The translations under genes and the position numbers were made by a program. The notes below the pieces were generated by a model. It was not told the origin of the DNA and did no database searches. It worked only from the letters and a program-made list of their open reading frames with translations. DNA of 64,000 bases. Origin: Flavobacterium salilacus subsp. salilacus (GTDB lineage: Bacteria; Bacteroidota; Bacteroidia; Flavobacteriales; Flavobacteriaceae). The first letter of the stretch is position 1, and every line of letters starts with the position of its first letter. The stretch covers positions 186,001 to 250,000 of the forward strand of contig NZ_SKBP01000004.1 of the NCBI RefSeq assembly GCF_004634195.1, in the 5' to 3' direction. Shown here one piece after another: positions 17,838 to 26,781 of the stretch.

Positions 17838-18422
17838 ATGAACAGACAAGATATACTTACTCAACTCATTCAATACCATACGGCAACAGATTATTTTGAT
17901 TATAACCATGCCATTGAATGGGCACTTAATCTTGTTGAACAGAGCAGTACCCACGAAGATATACTAATGCTGGCTTCTTTTTCTGAACCTATAGATTCAT
18001 TTGAAATCAAACCTTATGTAAGCAGGGCAATCAGAGCAGTAGAATTGGAAGAAAAAATTAATGTTAACGAAGCCGAAAATATTTTAGCTTTATTATATGC
18101 CAATGAAATAATACAGAACAAAGAAATCCGCAAAAACCTACAACTACTTAAAGAATTGTGTATTAATGCAAATTATAAAAAGGCTTTGATGCCTTTTCAA
18201 TCACTTCAGTATACATGGGAAGATTTTGATTTTGGGAATTATGAATATCCTTATTATGATGATGTAACTATTGATACTATAGCAGATAGCGTAAAAACAG
18301 AAGCAAAAAATTATATCGATAATTTTAATATTGCTGACACTGAAATATATGTTTATACACATCCTGAAAAACAAAAAATCCCCTTTTTCAAGAGGATTCT
18401 TACTTATCTAAAAAAACTGTAA
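17838..18422 (+). CDS. hypothetical protein, 194 residues
   Basis: I do not recognise this protein. It is acidic, apparently all-helical over residues 1-130, lacks signal peptide and membrane helices, and ends with a basic KRILTYLKKL tail. A tyrosine/aspartate-rich stretch at about 123-135 (FDFGNYEYPYYDD) separates the two halves. It follows the DUF2971 gene closely on the same strand and converges on rpiB with a 3 bp gap. The helical acidic character is seen in some immunity proteins, but nothing specific supports that here. Confidence 0.6.
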   Translation: MNRQDILTQLIQYHTATDYFDYNHAIEWALNLVEQSSTHEDILMLASFSEPIDSFEIKPYVSRAIRAVELEEKINVNEAENILALLYANEIIQNKEIRKNLQLLKELCINANYKKALMPFQSLQYTWEDFDFGNYEYPYYDDVTIDTIADSVKTEAKNYIDNFNIADTEIYVYTHPEKQKIPFFKRILTYLKKL

Positions 18423-18425
18423 CTT

Positions 18426-18857
18426 TTATTTACACGCTATTTTATCTACCCTGTTTTGGTGGCGTCCGCCTTCAAATTCAGTATTCAGGAAAACATCTAC
18501 CATACCTATAGCCTGCTGTATTGAGGTGTAGCGTGCCGGTATGCTTATTATATTAGCATCGTTATGCCGGCGTGCCAGCTCGGCAATTTCTTTTATCCAA
18601 CACAGGGCAGCCCTTATGCCTTTGTGTTTGTTTGCCGTCATTGCCACACCGTTACCGCTCCCGCAGATGATAATACCAAAATTGGCAATACCAGTGGCTA
18701 CATCTTCGGCTACGGGGTGTACAAAGTCAGGATAGTCCACACTGTCAAAAGTATCGGTTCCGTGGTTAATAACTGTTATGCCTTTTTCTTCAAGATGTTT
18801 TACAATGGCTTTTTTGTAGTCGGGCCCGGCGTGGTCGTTGCCTATTGAAATTTTCAT
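18426..18857 (-). CDS. rpiB: ribose-5-phosphate isomerase B
   Basis: Interconverts ribose-5-phosphate and ribulose-5-phosphate in the pentose phosphate pathway. The 143-residue protein has the RpiB/LacAB signatures: NDHAGPDYK at the N-terminus, CGSGNGVAMTANKHKGIRAA around the phosphate site, RRHNDANIISIPARY and a GGRHQNRVDKI C-terminus. In place of the usual catalytic Cys-Gly-Thr loop it has CGSGNG, with the cysteine kept. It flanks the candidate replication origin. Confidence 0.95.
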   Translation of the reverse strand: MKISIGNDHAGPDYKKAIVKHLEEKGITVINHGTDTFDSVDYPDFVHPVAEDVATGIANFGIIICGSGNGVAMTANKHKGIRAALCWIKEIAELARRHNDANIISIPARYTSIQQAIGMVDVFLNTEFEGGRHQNRVDKIACK

Positions 18858-18888
18858 TTTCGTTGTTGTGTTATGTTGTTTATGGGTG

Positions 18889-18896
18889 CAAATTTA
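18889..18896 (-). promoter_or_regulatory. -7 box upstream of rpiB
   Basis: Minus-strand TAAATTTG matches TAnnTTTG and lies 31 bp before the rpiB start. Confidence 0.4.
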
Positions 18897-18899
18897 CCA

Positions 18900-19477
18900 A
18901 ACAAATAGTAATATACTATTACTCAGCTTGGTAATCTTTATTGTAGCTGTTCCGGACTAATAATATATGAATAAAAATGTTAAAATGATGATATGTTGAT
19001 AAAATATGGAAGTGTTTGTAAATAAATAAGTTACAAATACACTAATTATGTTAATAAGTTCATAACGAAATTTATAAATTTTTCGGCTTAGTTAACAATT
19101 TTTTTACATAGGAAAAGTTAAATTAAAAAAGCAAGCAAAGTTTTTAGTTTTTTACATTTTTTTATGAAACGTTTAATACTACTTATCAACACAAAACAGC
19201 GTAGTGAATTATCAAACAAACGTATATATTTTTTGTTCTTAACGATTGTTGATAAGTCATAATTAAAATTTAAATACGTTTATTTTACAGCTATTTACAT
19301 TAAATTAACATTGTTGATTATTTTGTATAATTTGTCGAAAATCAGCATTGCAACAAAAAGAGAAAAAGTTTTACCCATTATCAACACGCTATCATCATCA
19401 TCATTATTTTTAAATTTAAATAAATCTATTTTGATGTATTTAATAAATGTTAACAACTTTGAATTTTGAAAACCGAT
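18900..19477. other. candidate replication origin (oriC): AT-rich, clustered TTATCAACA boxes
   Basis: This stretch of nearly 580 bp has no credible gene and is very AT-rich. It contains four exact TTATCAACA sequences, one base from the DnaA box TTATCCACA: 18994-19002 (-), 19183-19191 (+), 19247-19255 (-) and 19378-19386 (+). A near match, TAATCAACA, is at 19312-19320 (-), and TTATCAAAC at 19209-19217 (+). Between them are long A/T runs that could serve as an unwinding element, especially 19080-19170. Transcription is mostly away from this region on both sides. parS-like sites occur 17 kb away. The origin call is inference from this combination. Confidence 0.55.
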
Positions 19478-19717
19478 TTATACAATTCGAAGGTTATTTT
19501 CCGAAGAAAAGTTTTTGAGGATTGCTTTTACGGTTTCCAAATCGTTACGATGTACTTTTAGTTTTATACCTCCCAGCGCTGCCGAATACAGGGGTGCTAT
19601 AGAAGTCATAGTTTCGTTTTCGAAGAAAAAAGCAATACCGGCTTCTGCTAATAAGTGTTTCAGGATGGTAATTTCGTGAGGATAAGTAAAGGTGGCGGCA
19701 GTAACAAAATCTTTCAT
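19478..19717 (-). CDS. DUF2007 domain protein
   Basis: A 79-residue protein of the DUF2007 (putative signal transducing protein) type: an N-terminal FTYPHEITILKHLLAEAGI segment resembling the usual pattern in which one strand and helix distinguish the substrate, then IKLKVHRNDLETVKAIL. The fold is ferredoxin-like. Function is unknown. It lies between the candidate origin and rnr, and reads toward the origin. Confidence 0.8.
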   Translation of the reverse strand: MKDFVTAATFTYPHEITILKHLLAEAGIAFFFENETMTSIAPLYSAALGGIKLKVHRNDLETVKAILKNFSSENNLRIV

Positions 19718-19858
19718 AAGAGCAAGTTATACTTATAAAGATACTCATTTTTGTTATTTCTTGTAAATTAATTCTGGTTTAAAAAAGTTATTATTTCATT
19801 AAATACCATCGTAAATAGCATAGTTATTTGTAATTTTCAACATTATTTAAATTTTTTT

Positions 19859-22048
19859 ATGACTAAAAAGAACGGAAGACCCTCAGAGAAAAAGGAAAAG
19901 GACTTTTCCCGCAAAATTTTCAAGATACTTTCTAAAGATCCCAACAAATCATTCAACTATAAACAAATTGCTGCTATACTGGAACTAAACGATACCCAAA
20001 GCAGAAATGAGATTATTAAGGAATTGAAATATTTGGCATCCAAAGAAAAGGTAGAGGAAACAGAAAGAGGGAAATACAGAGTGATTGCCAAAGCTGACTA
20101 TGTAGAGGGAGTTATAGACATGACAAGCAGAAGAACTGCTTATTTTGTATCGCCAGAACTGGAAGATGATATTTTTGTACCTACCAATAACCTTAACAAA
20201 GCCCTGGATGGCGACAAGGTTAAAGTATATATATACAACAGAAGAAGGGGCAGAAGACCCGAAGGTGAAGTGGTAGAAATACTGGAAAGAGCCAAAACCG
20301 AATTTGTGGGCGTAATAGATGTGCAAAAGAATTTTGCATTTGTATCTACCGCCAACCCGAAAATGTACACCGATATTTTTATCCCGAAAAACAAACTGGG
20401 TAATGCCGAAAACGGCGATGTGGTACTGGTTAAGATAGAAGACTGGCCTGCCAAGGCAGACAGCCCTTTTGGAGAGGTATTACGCGTACTGGGAAGACCG
20501 GGTGAACATGATACTGAGATACATGCCATACTTGCCGAATATGGGTTGCCTTATGATTTTCCGGTGGATGTAGAGGTATATGCCCAAAAGCTGGATACCG
20601 AAATACACGAAGATGAAATTGCCCGCAGACGCGATATGCGAAAAGCATTAACTTTTACCATAGACCCGCGTGATGCTAAAGATTTTGATGACGCCCTGTC
20701 ATTTGAAAAGCTGGAAAACGGTAATTATGAAATAGGCATACACATTGCCGATGTATCACATTACCTGCAGGAAGGTACTATACTGGATGAGGAAGCTTAC
20801 AACCGTGCTACATCTGTTTACCTGGTAGATAGGGTAGTACCTATGCTGCCCGAAGTACTGTCTAACTTTGCATGTTCGTTGCGACCTAATGAAGAAAAAT
20901 ATACCTTTTCGGCTATTTTTGAACTGAATGATAAGGCAGAGCTTAAAAACCAGTGGTTCGGGCGTACGGTAATCTATTCCGATCAGCGTTTTGCCTATGA
21001 TGAAGCACAACATATTATAGAAACGGAAAGCCTTACCATACCCGCCGAAATTTCGCTTACAGGAGAAGATTATACCGTAAACGAAGACATTAGGGATGCA
21101 GTGCTTAAAATGGACAATCTGGCAAAAATAATGCGTAAAAAACGTATGGCAAATGGCGCAATATCTTTTGATAAAGTAGAAGTAAAATTTAACCTTAACG
21201 AAAATTCCGAACCTATAGGCGTTTACTTTAAAGAATCGAAAGATGCCAACCACCTGATAGAGGAATTTATGCTGCTTGCTAACCGGAAAGTAGCCGAATA
21301 CATAGGGAAACAAAATAAAACGTATGTGTACAGGATACATGATGAACCGGATACTGACAAGCTGATAAACCTGCAAACGGTAATAGCAAAATTTGGATAT
21401 ACCCTCAATTTTAAAACAAAAGATTCCATATCCAAATCGTTAAACCAGTTAATGGAAGATGCACATGGTAAAAAAGAACAAAACCTTGTAGATACCCTGG
21501 CAATAAGGAGTATGAGCAAAGCCAAATACTCTACGGATAACATAGGGCATTACGGCTTGGCTTTCGATTATTATTCCCATTTTACATCGCCCATACGCCG
21601 ATATCCCGATGTTATGGCACACAGGCTGCTGCAATATTATCTGGACGGAGGAAAATCGGTAGATGCCGATGTGTATGAAGAAAAATGCAACCACTGTTCC
21701 AGCATGGAATATCTTGCCGTAAATGCCGAGCGCGACAGCATTAAATACATGCAGGTTAAGTATATGCTGGATCATAAAGACGAAGAGTTTTTGGGTGTAA
21801 TATCCGGTGTGACCGAGTGGGGCATATATGTAGAAATTGTATCGAACAAGTGCGAAGGAATGTGTCGCATTCGCGAAATAAAAGACGATTATTACACTTT
21901 TGATGATAAGCAGTATGCACTGGTGGGCGAGGTTACTCATAACCTGTTACAGCTTGGCGATGAGGTATATGTAAAAGTTAAAAATGCCGATTTAGTAAAA
22001 AAACAACTCGATTTCCAGTTTTTAGGAAAAGCCATTGATAAGCAGTAA
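19859..22048 (+). CDS. rnr: ribonuclease R
   Basis: A 729-residue 3'-5' exoribonuclease of the RNase II/R family, degrading structured RNA. Domain order: an N-terminal winged-helix region with basic start (about 1-75), cold-shock domains (about 80-225), the catalytic RNB domain (about 255-590) with the aspartate cluster in DPRDAKDFDDALSF, and a C-terminal S1 domain (about 640-725). Length matches VacB/RNase R. It starts the plus-strand run to the right of the candidate origin. Confidence 0.97.
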   Translation: MTKKNGRPSEKKEKDFSRKIFKILSKDPNKSFNYKQIAAILELNDTQSRNEIIKELKYLASKEKVEETERGKYRVIAKADYVEGVIDMTSRRTAYFVSPELEDDIFVPTNNLNKALDGDKVKVYIYNRRRGRRPEGEVVEILERAKTEFVGVIDVQKNFAFVSTANPKMYTDIFIPKNKLGNAENGDVVLVKIEDWPAKADSPFGEVLRVLGRPGEHDTEIHAILAEYGLPYDFPVDVEVYAQKLDTEIHEDEIARRRDMRKALTFTIDPRDAKDFDDALSFEKLENGNYEIGIHIADVSHYLQEGTILDEEAYNRATSVYLVDRVVPMLPEVLSNFACSLRPNEEKYTFSAIFELNDKAELKNQWFGRTVIYSDQRFAYDEAQHIIETESLTIPAEISLTGEDYTVNEDIRDAVLKMDNLAKIMRKKRMANGAISFDKVEVKFNLNENSEPIGVYFKESKDANHLIEEFMLLANRKVAEYIGKQNKTYVYRIHDEPDTDKLINLQTVIAKFGYTLNFKTKDSISKSLNQLMEDAHGKKEQNLVDTLAIRSMSKAKYSTDNIGHYGLAFDYYSHFTSPIRRYPDVMAHRLLQYYLDGGKSVDADVYEEKCNHCSSMEYLAVNAERDSIKYMQVKYMLDHKDEEFLGVISGVTEWGIYVEIVSNKCEGMCRIREIKDDYYTFDDKQYALVGEVTHNLLQLGDEVYVKVKNADLVKKQLDFQFLGKAIDKQ

Positions 22049-22141
22049 AATTTTTTATACTGCAACTGTAACCTTTTGAGGTTTGTTTTCGTCTTTGTAT
22101 GTAGCAAAGCATACAAATCATCAATTTTAAAAACAATCAAC

Positions 22142-22810
22142 ATGAAAAAAGTAATTGTTATACTATTTTTAATCATCAGCCAGTTTATTGATGCTCAGGT
22201 TACAAAAAACCTTGGCGATTTTAAATCCGTTAAAGTATTCGATCAAATTAATGTAACCCTTGTAGCATCTGATGAAAACAAAATAGTTATTAAAGGCGAC
22301 AGGGCAGAGGAGGTAACATTGGTAACAAAAAATGATGTACTCAAGATAAAAATGGGATTTACAAAATTGCTTGCCGGCGAGGATATAGAGGTTACTTTAT
22401 ACTACAAAGGCACAATTGAAGCCATAGAAGCCAATGAAGGCTCGTTTGTATCATCTGCAGATACTTTTAAAACCATAGCATTTGATATAAATGCAAAAGA
22501 AGGTGCTACTGTAAAAGTTATACTTGATGTACAACGCCTTACTTCCAAAATTACCTCGGGTGGTATTGCAGAACTTTATGGCAAGTGCGATAACCACGAT
22601 GTTGTGGTAAACTCAGGAGGGATACTGAAAGCAAAACAGCTCATCACGAAACAGACTCAAATCACAGTTAATGCCGGAGGTAACGTAGATATTTATGCAA
22701 CAGATTTTGCAGACACCAAAGTAAGAGCAGGAGGCGATATCACTGTTTACGGAAATCCTAAACAGGTAAATAAAAAAACCGCTTTGGGTGGCAATATTCA
22801 TGTAATGTAA
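22142..22810 (+). CDS. GIN-domain (DUF2807) secreted protein, Gly-Gly ladder type
   Basis: A 222-residue exported protein. I take the start at 22142 because MKKVIVILFLIISQF is a clear signal peptide; the upstream TTG at 22076 would add a non-signal extension. The mature part is a head-GIN domain, a right-handed parallel beta-helix annotated as a putative autotransporter adhesin head. Successive turns carry EG or GG pairs (NEGSF, KEGAT, SGGIA, SGGIL, AGGNV, AGGDI, LGGNI), spaced about 20 residues. It is followed by a terminator and by a paralogue in the same orientation. Location is probably periplasm or cell surface. Confidence 0.85.
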   Translation: MKKVIVILFLIISQFIDAQVTKNLGDFKSVKVFDQINVTLVASDENKIVIKGDRAEEVTLVTKNDVLKIKMGFTKLLAGEDIEVTLYYKGTIEAIEANEGSFVSSADTFKTIAFDINAKEGATVKVILDVQRLTSKITSGGIAELYGKCDNHDVVVNSGGILKAKQLITKQTQITVNAGGNVDIYATDFADTKVRAGGDITVYGNPKQVNKKTALGGNIHVM

Positions 22811-22833
22811 AAACAATAAAAAGCAAATAATTT

Positions 22834-22874
22834 AAACTCCGAAATATCATTATAAAATATTTTGGAGTTTTTTT
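22834..22874 (+). terminator. intrinsic terminator after the first GIN gene
   Basis: Complementary arms AAACTCC and GGAGTTT, extended by A/T pairs, enclose an AT-rich loop and are followed by a run of T. Confidence 0.75.
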
Positions 22875-22939
22875 ATGGCTAACTGTAACAATCAAAATAA
22901 ATAGCTGTCTTTAAACAGAAATACTAAATCTTATACATT

Positions 22940-23581
22940 ATGAAAACAACCTTTGCACTTATTGCCTTTACTGCATTCCAGTTTGCCATTGCACAAAAAA
23001 CTATCGAACTCAAAGAATTTAAAAGCCTTACAGTAGCCTCAGATTCACAGGTTACTATGGTTAAATCTAATAAAGATTATCTTATCATAAACGGAGAAGA
23101 TGATGAAAGCACCGATATTAACAACGAAGGAGGCTCGCTGGTACTTAATAGTGATGCCAATTACATTTTATATTACAAAAGTAATATAGAGAATATCACA
23201 ATTGCTTCAGATGCGATTCTGTCGTGTGATGAGGAAATCAAATCAAATCAACTTACTATTACAGCAGATTCGGATGCAATAGTAACGCTGGCAGTAAATG
23301 TAAAACAACTGCAAACCACAGCTAATTCTGACGCTGTAGTAACCCTTACAGGAAAAGCTGTAAACCATTCGGCAGCATTCAATTCAGATGCGCAATTAAA
23401 CGCTAAGAGTCTTATAACTGAAAACTCTAATATTGTATTATCATCAGATGCCGTAGGGCTTATTACTGCTAAAAAAATAGTAAATGCAACCGTGTCATCA
23501 GATGCTTCTCTTACCATATATGGCAATCCTGATAAGGTTAACAAGAATATAAGCGATGATGGAGAAATTATCGTAAAATAA
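22940..23581 (+). CDS. GIN-domain (DUF2807) secreted protein, Ser-Asp-Ala ladder type
   Basis: A 213-residue paralogue of the preceding gene with a signal peptide (MKTTFALIAFTAFQFAIA). The same beta-helix turns are present, but where the neighbour has Gly-Gly this one has Ser-Asp-Ala: ASDAIL, DSDAIV, NSDAVV, NSDAQL, SSDAVG, SSDASL. The shared C-terminal YGNP-KVNK motif confirms that the two align turn by turn. The stacked Asp column could bind cations or pack as an acidic ladder; that is inference. Function of GIN proteins is unproven. Confidence 0.85.
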   Translation: MKTTFALIAFTAFQFAIAQKTIELKEFKSLTVASDSQVTMVKSNKDYLIINGEDDESTDINNEGGSLVLNSDANYILYYKSNIENITIASDAILSCDEEIKSNQLTITADSDAIVTLAVNVKQLQTTANSDAVVTLTGKAVNHSAAFNSDAQLNAKSLITENSNIVLSSDAVGLITAKKIVNATVSSDASLTIYGNPDKVNKNISDDGEIIVK

Positions 23582-23698
23582 TTGATATTGTAATCAAAAA
23601 ACAAAGCCAGGACAAGAATAAGTCAGTATATTCCTGTCATTAAATTTTTAGCTTTAAAAATATAAATGTTAACTTGCAGTCTCATATTTTGATACTGA

Positions 23699-24349
23699 AT
23701 GATTGATGATATACTTGCGGCATTACCGTTAGGATTTCTTCTTAGTTTTATGCCCGGAGCTGTATTTTTTGTCCTTCTGGAAACCAGTGTTGTAAAAGGA
23801 TTTAAAGCAGCTATAGCCTTTGATTTAGGAGTTATACTTGCCGATATAATTTTTATCAGCATTGCTTATTTTAGCAGCTACAGGCTTATACAAAGCATTA
23901 AGGATGAGCCCGCCCTGTTTATATTTGGCGGGCTAATACTGGTAACCTATGGGCTAATATCGTTTATAAAACAAAAGCGTATTGCCAGAGAGCTTACAGA
24001 CAGTGAAGCTCAGGAACTTGTAAAAACAAATTACTTCGGCTTATTTTTCAAAGGATTTTTTCTCAATTTTATAAATATAGGCGTACTCGGTTTTTGGCTT
24101 ACCATAATTATTACCGTAGGACCGCAACTGGATATGGACCGCAACAGAATGATTACCTTTTTTACCTCGGTACTCATAGGATATTTTGTTACCGATATAT
24201 TTAAAATATTGCTGGCAAAACAATTACGCAACAGGCTTACATCCGGCAATATCCTGAAGATAAAAAAAATAATAAGTATCATCCTTATAGTTTTCGGAAT
24301 ACTGTTGCTGGCACAGGCATGGTTTCCTCAAATAAAAAATTCACTGTAA
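23699..24349 (+). CDS. LysE-family amino acid exporter
   Basis: A 216-residue integral membrane protein with six predicted helices. The N-terminus has the LysE/RhtB pattern: LPLGFLLSFMPGAVFFVLLE, then a GFKAAIAFDLGVILADI block after the first helix. The pair of helices near 155-175 and the C-terminal helix complete the usual topology. Such proteins export amino acids or derivatives; the substrate is not evident. A bidirectional terminator separates it from tRNA-Cys on the other strand. Confidence 0.85.
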   Translation: MIDDILAALPLGFLLSFMPGAVFFVLLETSVVKGFKAAIAFDLGVILADIIFISIAYFSSYRLIQSIKDEPALFIFGGLILVTYGLISFIKQKRIARELTDSEAQELVKTNYFGLFFKGFFLNFINIGVLGFWLTIIITVGPQLDMDRNRMITFFTSVLIGYFVTDIFKILLAKQLRNRLTSGNILKIKKIISIILIVFGILLLAQAWFPQIKNSL

Positions 24350-24370
24350 ACTTACAGTACAAACCAATAA

Positions 24371-24403
24371 AAAAGCCGTTACTGAAAAGTAACGGCTTTT
24401 TTT
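24371..24403. terminator. bidirectional terminator between lysE-like gene and tRNA-Cys
   Basis: Stem AAAAGCCGTTACT / AGTAACGGCTTTT with loop GAAA and T runs on both strands, so it can serve the plus-strand exporter gene and the minus-strand tRNA. Confidence 0.88.
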
Positions 24404-24407
24404 GCAG

Positions 24408-24478
24408 AGGCATCGAGCGGATTCGAACCGCTGTAGCAGGTTTTGCAGACCTGAGCCTAGCCACTCGGCCACGATGCC
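24408..24478 (-). tRNA. tRNA-Cys (GCA)
   Basis: Read on the minus strand: acceptor arms GGCATCG and CGATGCC, anticodon stem CAGGT/ACCTG with loop CTGCAAA giving anticodon GCA, and the T-arm GCGGTTCGAATCCGC. The tRNA is 71 nt; CCA is not encoded. All arms pair. Confidence 0.96.
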
Positions 24479-24554
24479 ATTTTAATATGGTTGGCAAATT
24501 TACATATATTTTAGACTAACACAAGAAATTTGCTATAAAATTTACCTTTTCTTA

Positions 24555-24914
24555 TCAGCTTCGGTATTCCTCCAGTTGCACTGTTACAGCTTCTACATCG
24601 CCACCTATCGGCGGGTTTATTTTAGATACGGCAATCATTATTCTTGATACAGAGGCTATTTCGCCAAAGATACGTTTCACGATTCTCTCCGCCACGTGCT
24701 CCAGTAGTTTAGAGCGTACAGCCATTTCTTCCGTTACAATTTTATTCAGGTGTACATAGTCAACCGTATCAGCAAGGTCATCCGTATCACGCGCCTTTCG
24801 CAAGTCGGTTTTCACTTCCAGGTTCACTAAATAGTCAGATCCTATCTTGCTTTCTTCTTCCAGGCAGCCATGATACGAAAAAGTACGTATGTTTTCTAAT
24901 CGTATAATTCCCAT
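24555..24914 (-). CDS. folB: dihydroneopterin aldolase
   Basis: Folate biosynthesis enzyme that cleaves 7,8-dihydroneopterin to 6-hydroxymethyl-dihydropterin. The 119-residue sequence has the FolB signatures: N-terminal IRTFSYHGCLEEE with the pterin-site residues, VDYVHLNKIV, LLEHVAERI with the conserved Glu, and a KINPPIGGDVEAV end. Standard length. It diverges from glnS. Confidence 0.94.
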   Translation of the reverse strand: MGIIRLENIRTFSYHGCLEEESKIGSDYLVNLEVKTDLRKARDTDDLADTVDYVHLNKIVTEEMAVRSKLLEHVAERIVKRIFGEIASVSRIMIAVSKINPPIGGDVEAVTVQLEEYRS

Positions 24915-25012
24915 AATTTAAATAAATTTCCTTTTGTAAAAATAAACATTTATCGGCGTTATCCTGTGGTTTAAATCTTTTAAACGCATCCTTTTTATCT
25001 GCTTTTTTTGAA

Positions 25013-25020
25013 TAACTTTG
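25013..25020 (+). promoter_or_regulatory. -7 box of glnS
   Basis: TAACTTTG fits TAnnTTTG and lies 25 bp before the glnS start. A TTG at 17-23 bp upstream is not seen. Confidence 0.5.
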
Positions 25021-25045
25021 CATCACTTGTAAATAACCGCAGTAT

Positions 25046-26731
25046 ATGTCAAACGAAGAAAGATCGCTCAATTTTATTGAACTCATAATAGAAGAAGACC
25101 TTAAAAAAGGACTTCAGCAGGACAAACTCCGTTTTCGTTTCCCACCCGAGCCAAACGGTTACCTGCACATTGGGCATGCCAGCTCTATATGCCTTAACTT
25201 CGGTTTGGGGCTAAAATATAATGCTCCGGTAAACCTGCGCTTTGATGACACCAACCCCGCCAAAGAAGAGCAGGAATTTGTAGATGCCATTAAGCGCGAT
25301 GTAGAGTGGCTGGGCTATGAGTGGGCAGAGGAACGCTATGCATCTGATTATTTCCAGCAGTTGTATGACTGGGCAGTCGATTTTATAAAGCGCGGTCTTG
25401 CCTATGTAGATAGCCAGAGCAGCGAAGATATGGCAAAGCAAAAGGGGACACCCACACAACCGGGTACCGATAGCCCATACAGAAATAGGTCGGTACAGGA
25501 AAACCTTGAGCTATTTGAAAAGATGAAAAATGGCGAATTTCCCGAAGGAAGCCATGTACTCAGGGCTAAGATAGATATGAAATCGAGCAATATGCTGATG
25601 CGCGACCCTATTATGTACAGAGTGCTTAACAAGCACCACCACCGTACCGGCGATAAATGGCATATATACCCCATGTATGACTGGGCGCATGGCGAGAGTG
25701 ATTATCTGGAAAGTATATCGCACTCGTTCTGTACGCTCGAATTTGCGATGCACAGAGAGCTTTACGACTGGTTTTTAGACCAGATATATGATGACAGCCA
25801 AACACGCCCTAAACAGCGCGAATTTGCCCGCAGAAACCTAAGCCATACCGTTGTGAGTAAGCGTAAGCTGCTGCAACTGGTTCAGGAAGGTCATGTAACG
25901 GGGTGGGACGACCCTCGCATGTCCACCATTTCAGGATTACGACGCAGGGGATATACTCCAATGTCCATCCGCAATTTTGCCGATACTATTGGTATTGCCA
26001 AGCGTACTAACCTGGTAGATGTTTCGTTATTAGAATTTTGCGTAAGGGAAGATTTAAATAAAATAGCCCCGAGGGTTATGGCGGTTTTAGACCCTGTAAA
26101 ACTAATTATTGATAACTATCCGGAAGGGCAGGAGGAATGGCTTGATGCCGAAAATAACCCGGAGGATGAAAGTGCCGGATATAGAAAAATACCTTTCTCT
26201 AAAGAATTATATGTTGAACGTGAGGACTTTATGGAAAATGCTAACAGTAAGTATTTCCGCCTTACACTGGGTAAAGAAGTACGCCTTAAAAATGCTTACA
26301 TTATAAAAGGGGAGAGCGTTGTAAAAGACAGCGAAGGTAATATTACTGAAATACATTGCACGTATGATGCCGATAGCCGTAGCGGCAGCGGCAGCGAAGC
26401 AAGTATGCGAAAAGTAAAAGGCACGCTGCACTGGGTATCTATACCGCATGCTATAGAGGCAGAAGTAAGGGTATATGACAGGTTGTTTACTCACGAAAAT
26501 CCTGACGGCGATAAAGAGGTTGACTTTAAGAGTTATATAAACCCCAATTCATTAGAAGTAATAAAAGGTTATCTTGAGCCAAGCCTTAAAGACGTTAAAG
26601 AGGGTGAGCAATACCAGTTTCAGCGTTTGGGTTACTTTTGTGTAGATAGGGATACTACTCCTGAAAAAATTGTTTTTAACAAAACGGTAGGACTCAGAGA
26701 TACGTGGGCAAAAGTAGAGAGTAAAGAGTAA
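25046..26731 (+). CDS. glnS: glutaminyl-tRNA synthetase
   Basis: Charges tRNA-Gln with glutamine. The 561-residue class I synthetase has the HIGH-type motif in PNGYLHIGHASS at about residues 33-44, the VVSKRKLL KMSKS-type motif near 270, and a C-terminal beta-barrel anticodon-binding domain (about 340-550). Length and the RFDDTNPAKE signature match GlnRS rather than GltX, and a separate gltX is present at 30.6 kb. Having GlnRS implies direct charging rather than the transamidation route for Gln. Confidence 0.97.
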   Translation: MSNEERSLNFIELIIEEDLKKGLQQDKLRFRFPPEPNGYLHIGHASSICLNFGLGLKYNAPVNLRFDDTNPAKEEQEFVDAIKRDVEWLGYEWAEERYASDYFQQLYDWAVDFIKRGLAYVDSQSSEDMAKQKGTPTQPGTDSPYRNRSVQENLELFEKMKNGEFPEGSHVLRAKIDMKSSNMLMRDPIMYRVLNKHHHRTGDKWHIYPMYDWAHGESDYLESISHSFCTLEFAMHRELYDWFLDQIYDDSQTRPKQREFARRNLSHTVVSKRKLLQLVQEGHVTGWDDPRMSTISGLRRRGYTPMSIRNFADTIGIAKRTNLVDVSLLEFCVREDLNKIAPRVMAVLDPVKLIIDNYPEGQEEWLDAENNPEDESAGYRKIPFSKELYVEREDFMENANSKYFRLTLGKEVRLKNAYIIKGESVVKDSEGNITEIHCTYDADSRSGSGSEASMRKVKGTLHWVSIPHAIEAEVRVYDRLFTHENPDGDKEVDFKSYINPNSLEVIKGYLEPSLKDVKEGEQYQFQRLGYFCVDRDTTPEKIVFNKTVGLRDTWAKVESKE

Positions 26732-26755
26732 ATTTTAAAAATAGATTTTTCTTAT

Positions 26756-26781
26756 AAAAAGCCTGTTAATTCAGGCTTTTT
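26756..26781 (+). terminator. intrinsic terminator after glnS
   Basis: Stem AAAAAGCCTG / CAGGCTTTTT with a 6-base loop. The remaining 260 bp up to the YtxH-like gene are AT-rich and hold no ORF I can support; the promoter of that operon should lie there. Confidence 0.85.

Noticed and set aside
20756..21376. Minus-strand ORF of 206 codons inside rnr
   Set aside because: It is fully antisense to ribonuclease R, has no family features, and its composition (many Tyr, Phe, Val) is the mirror of rnr codons.
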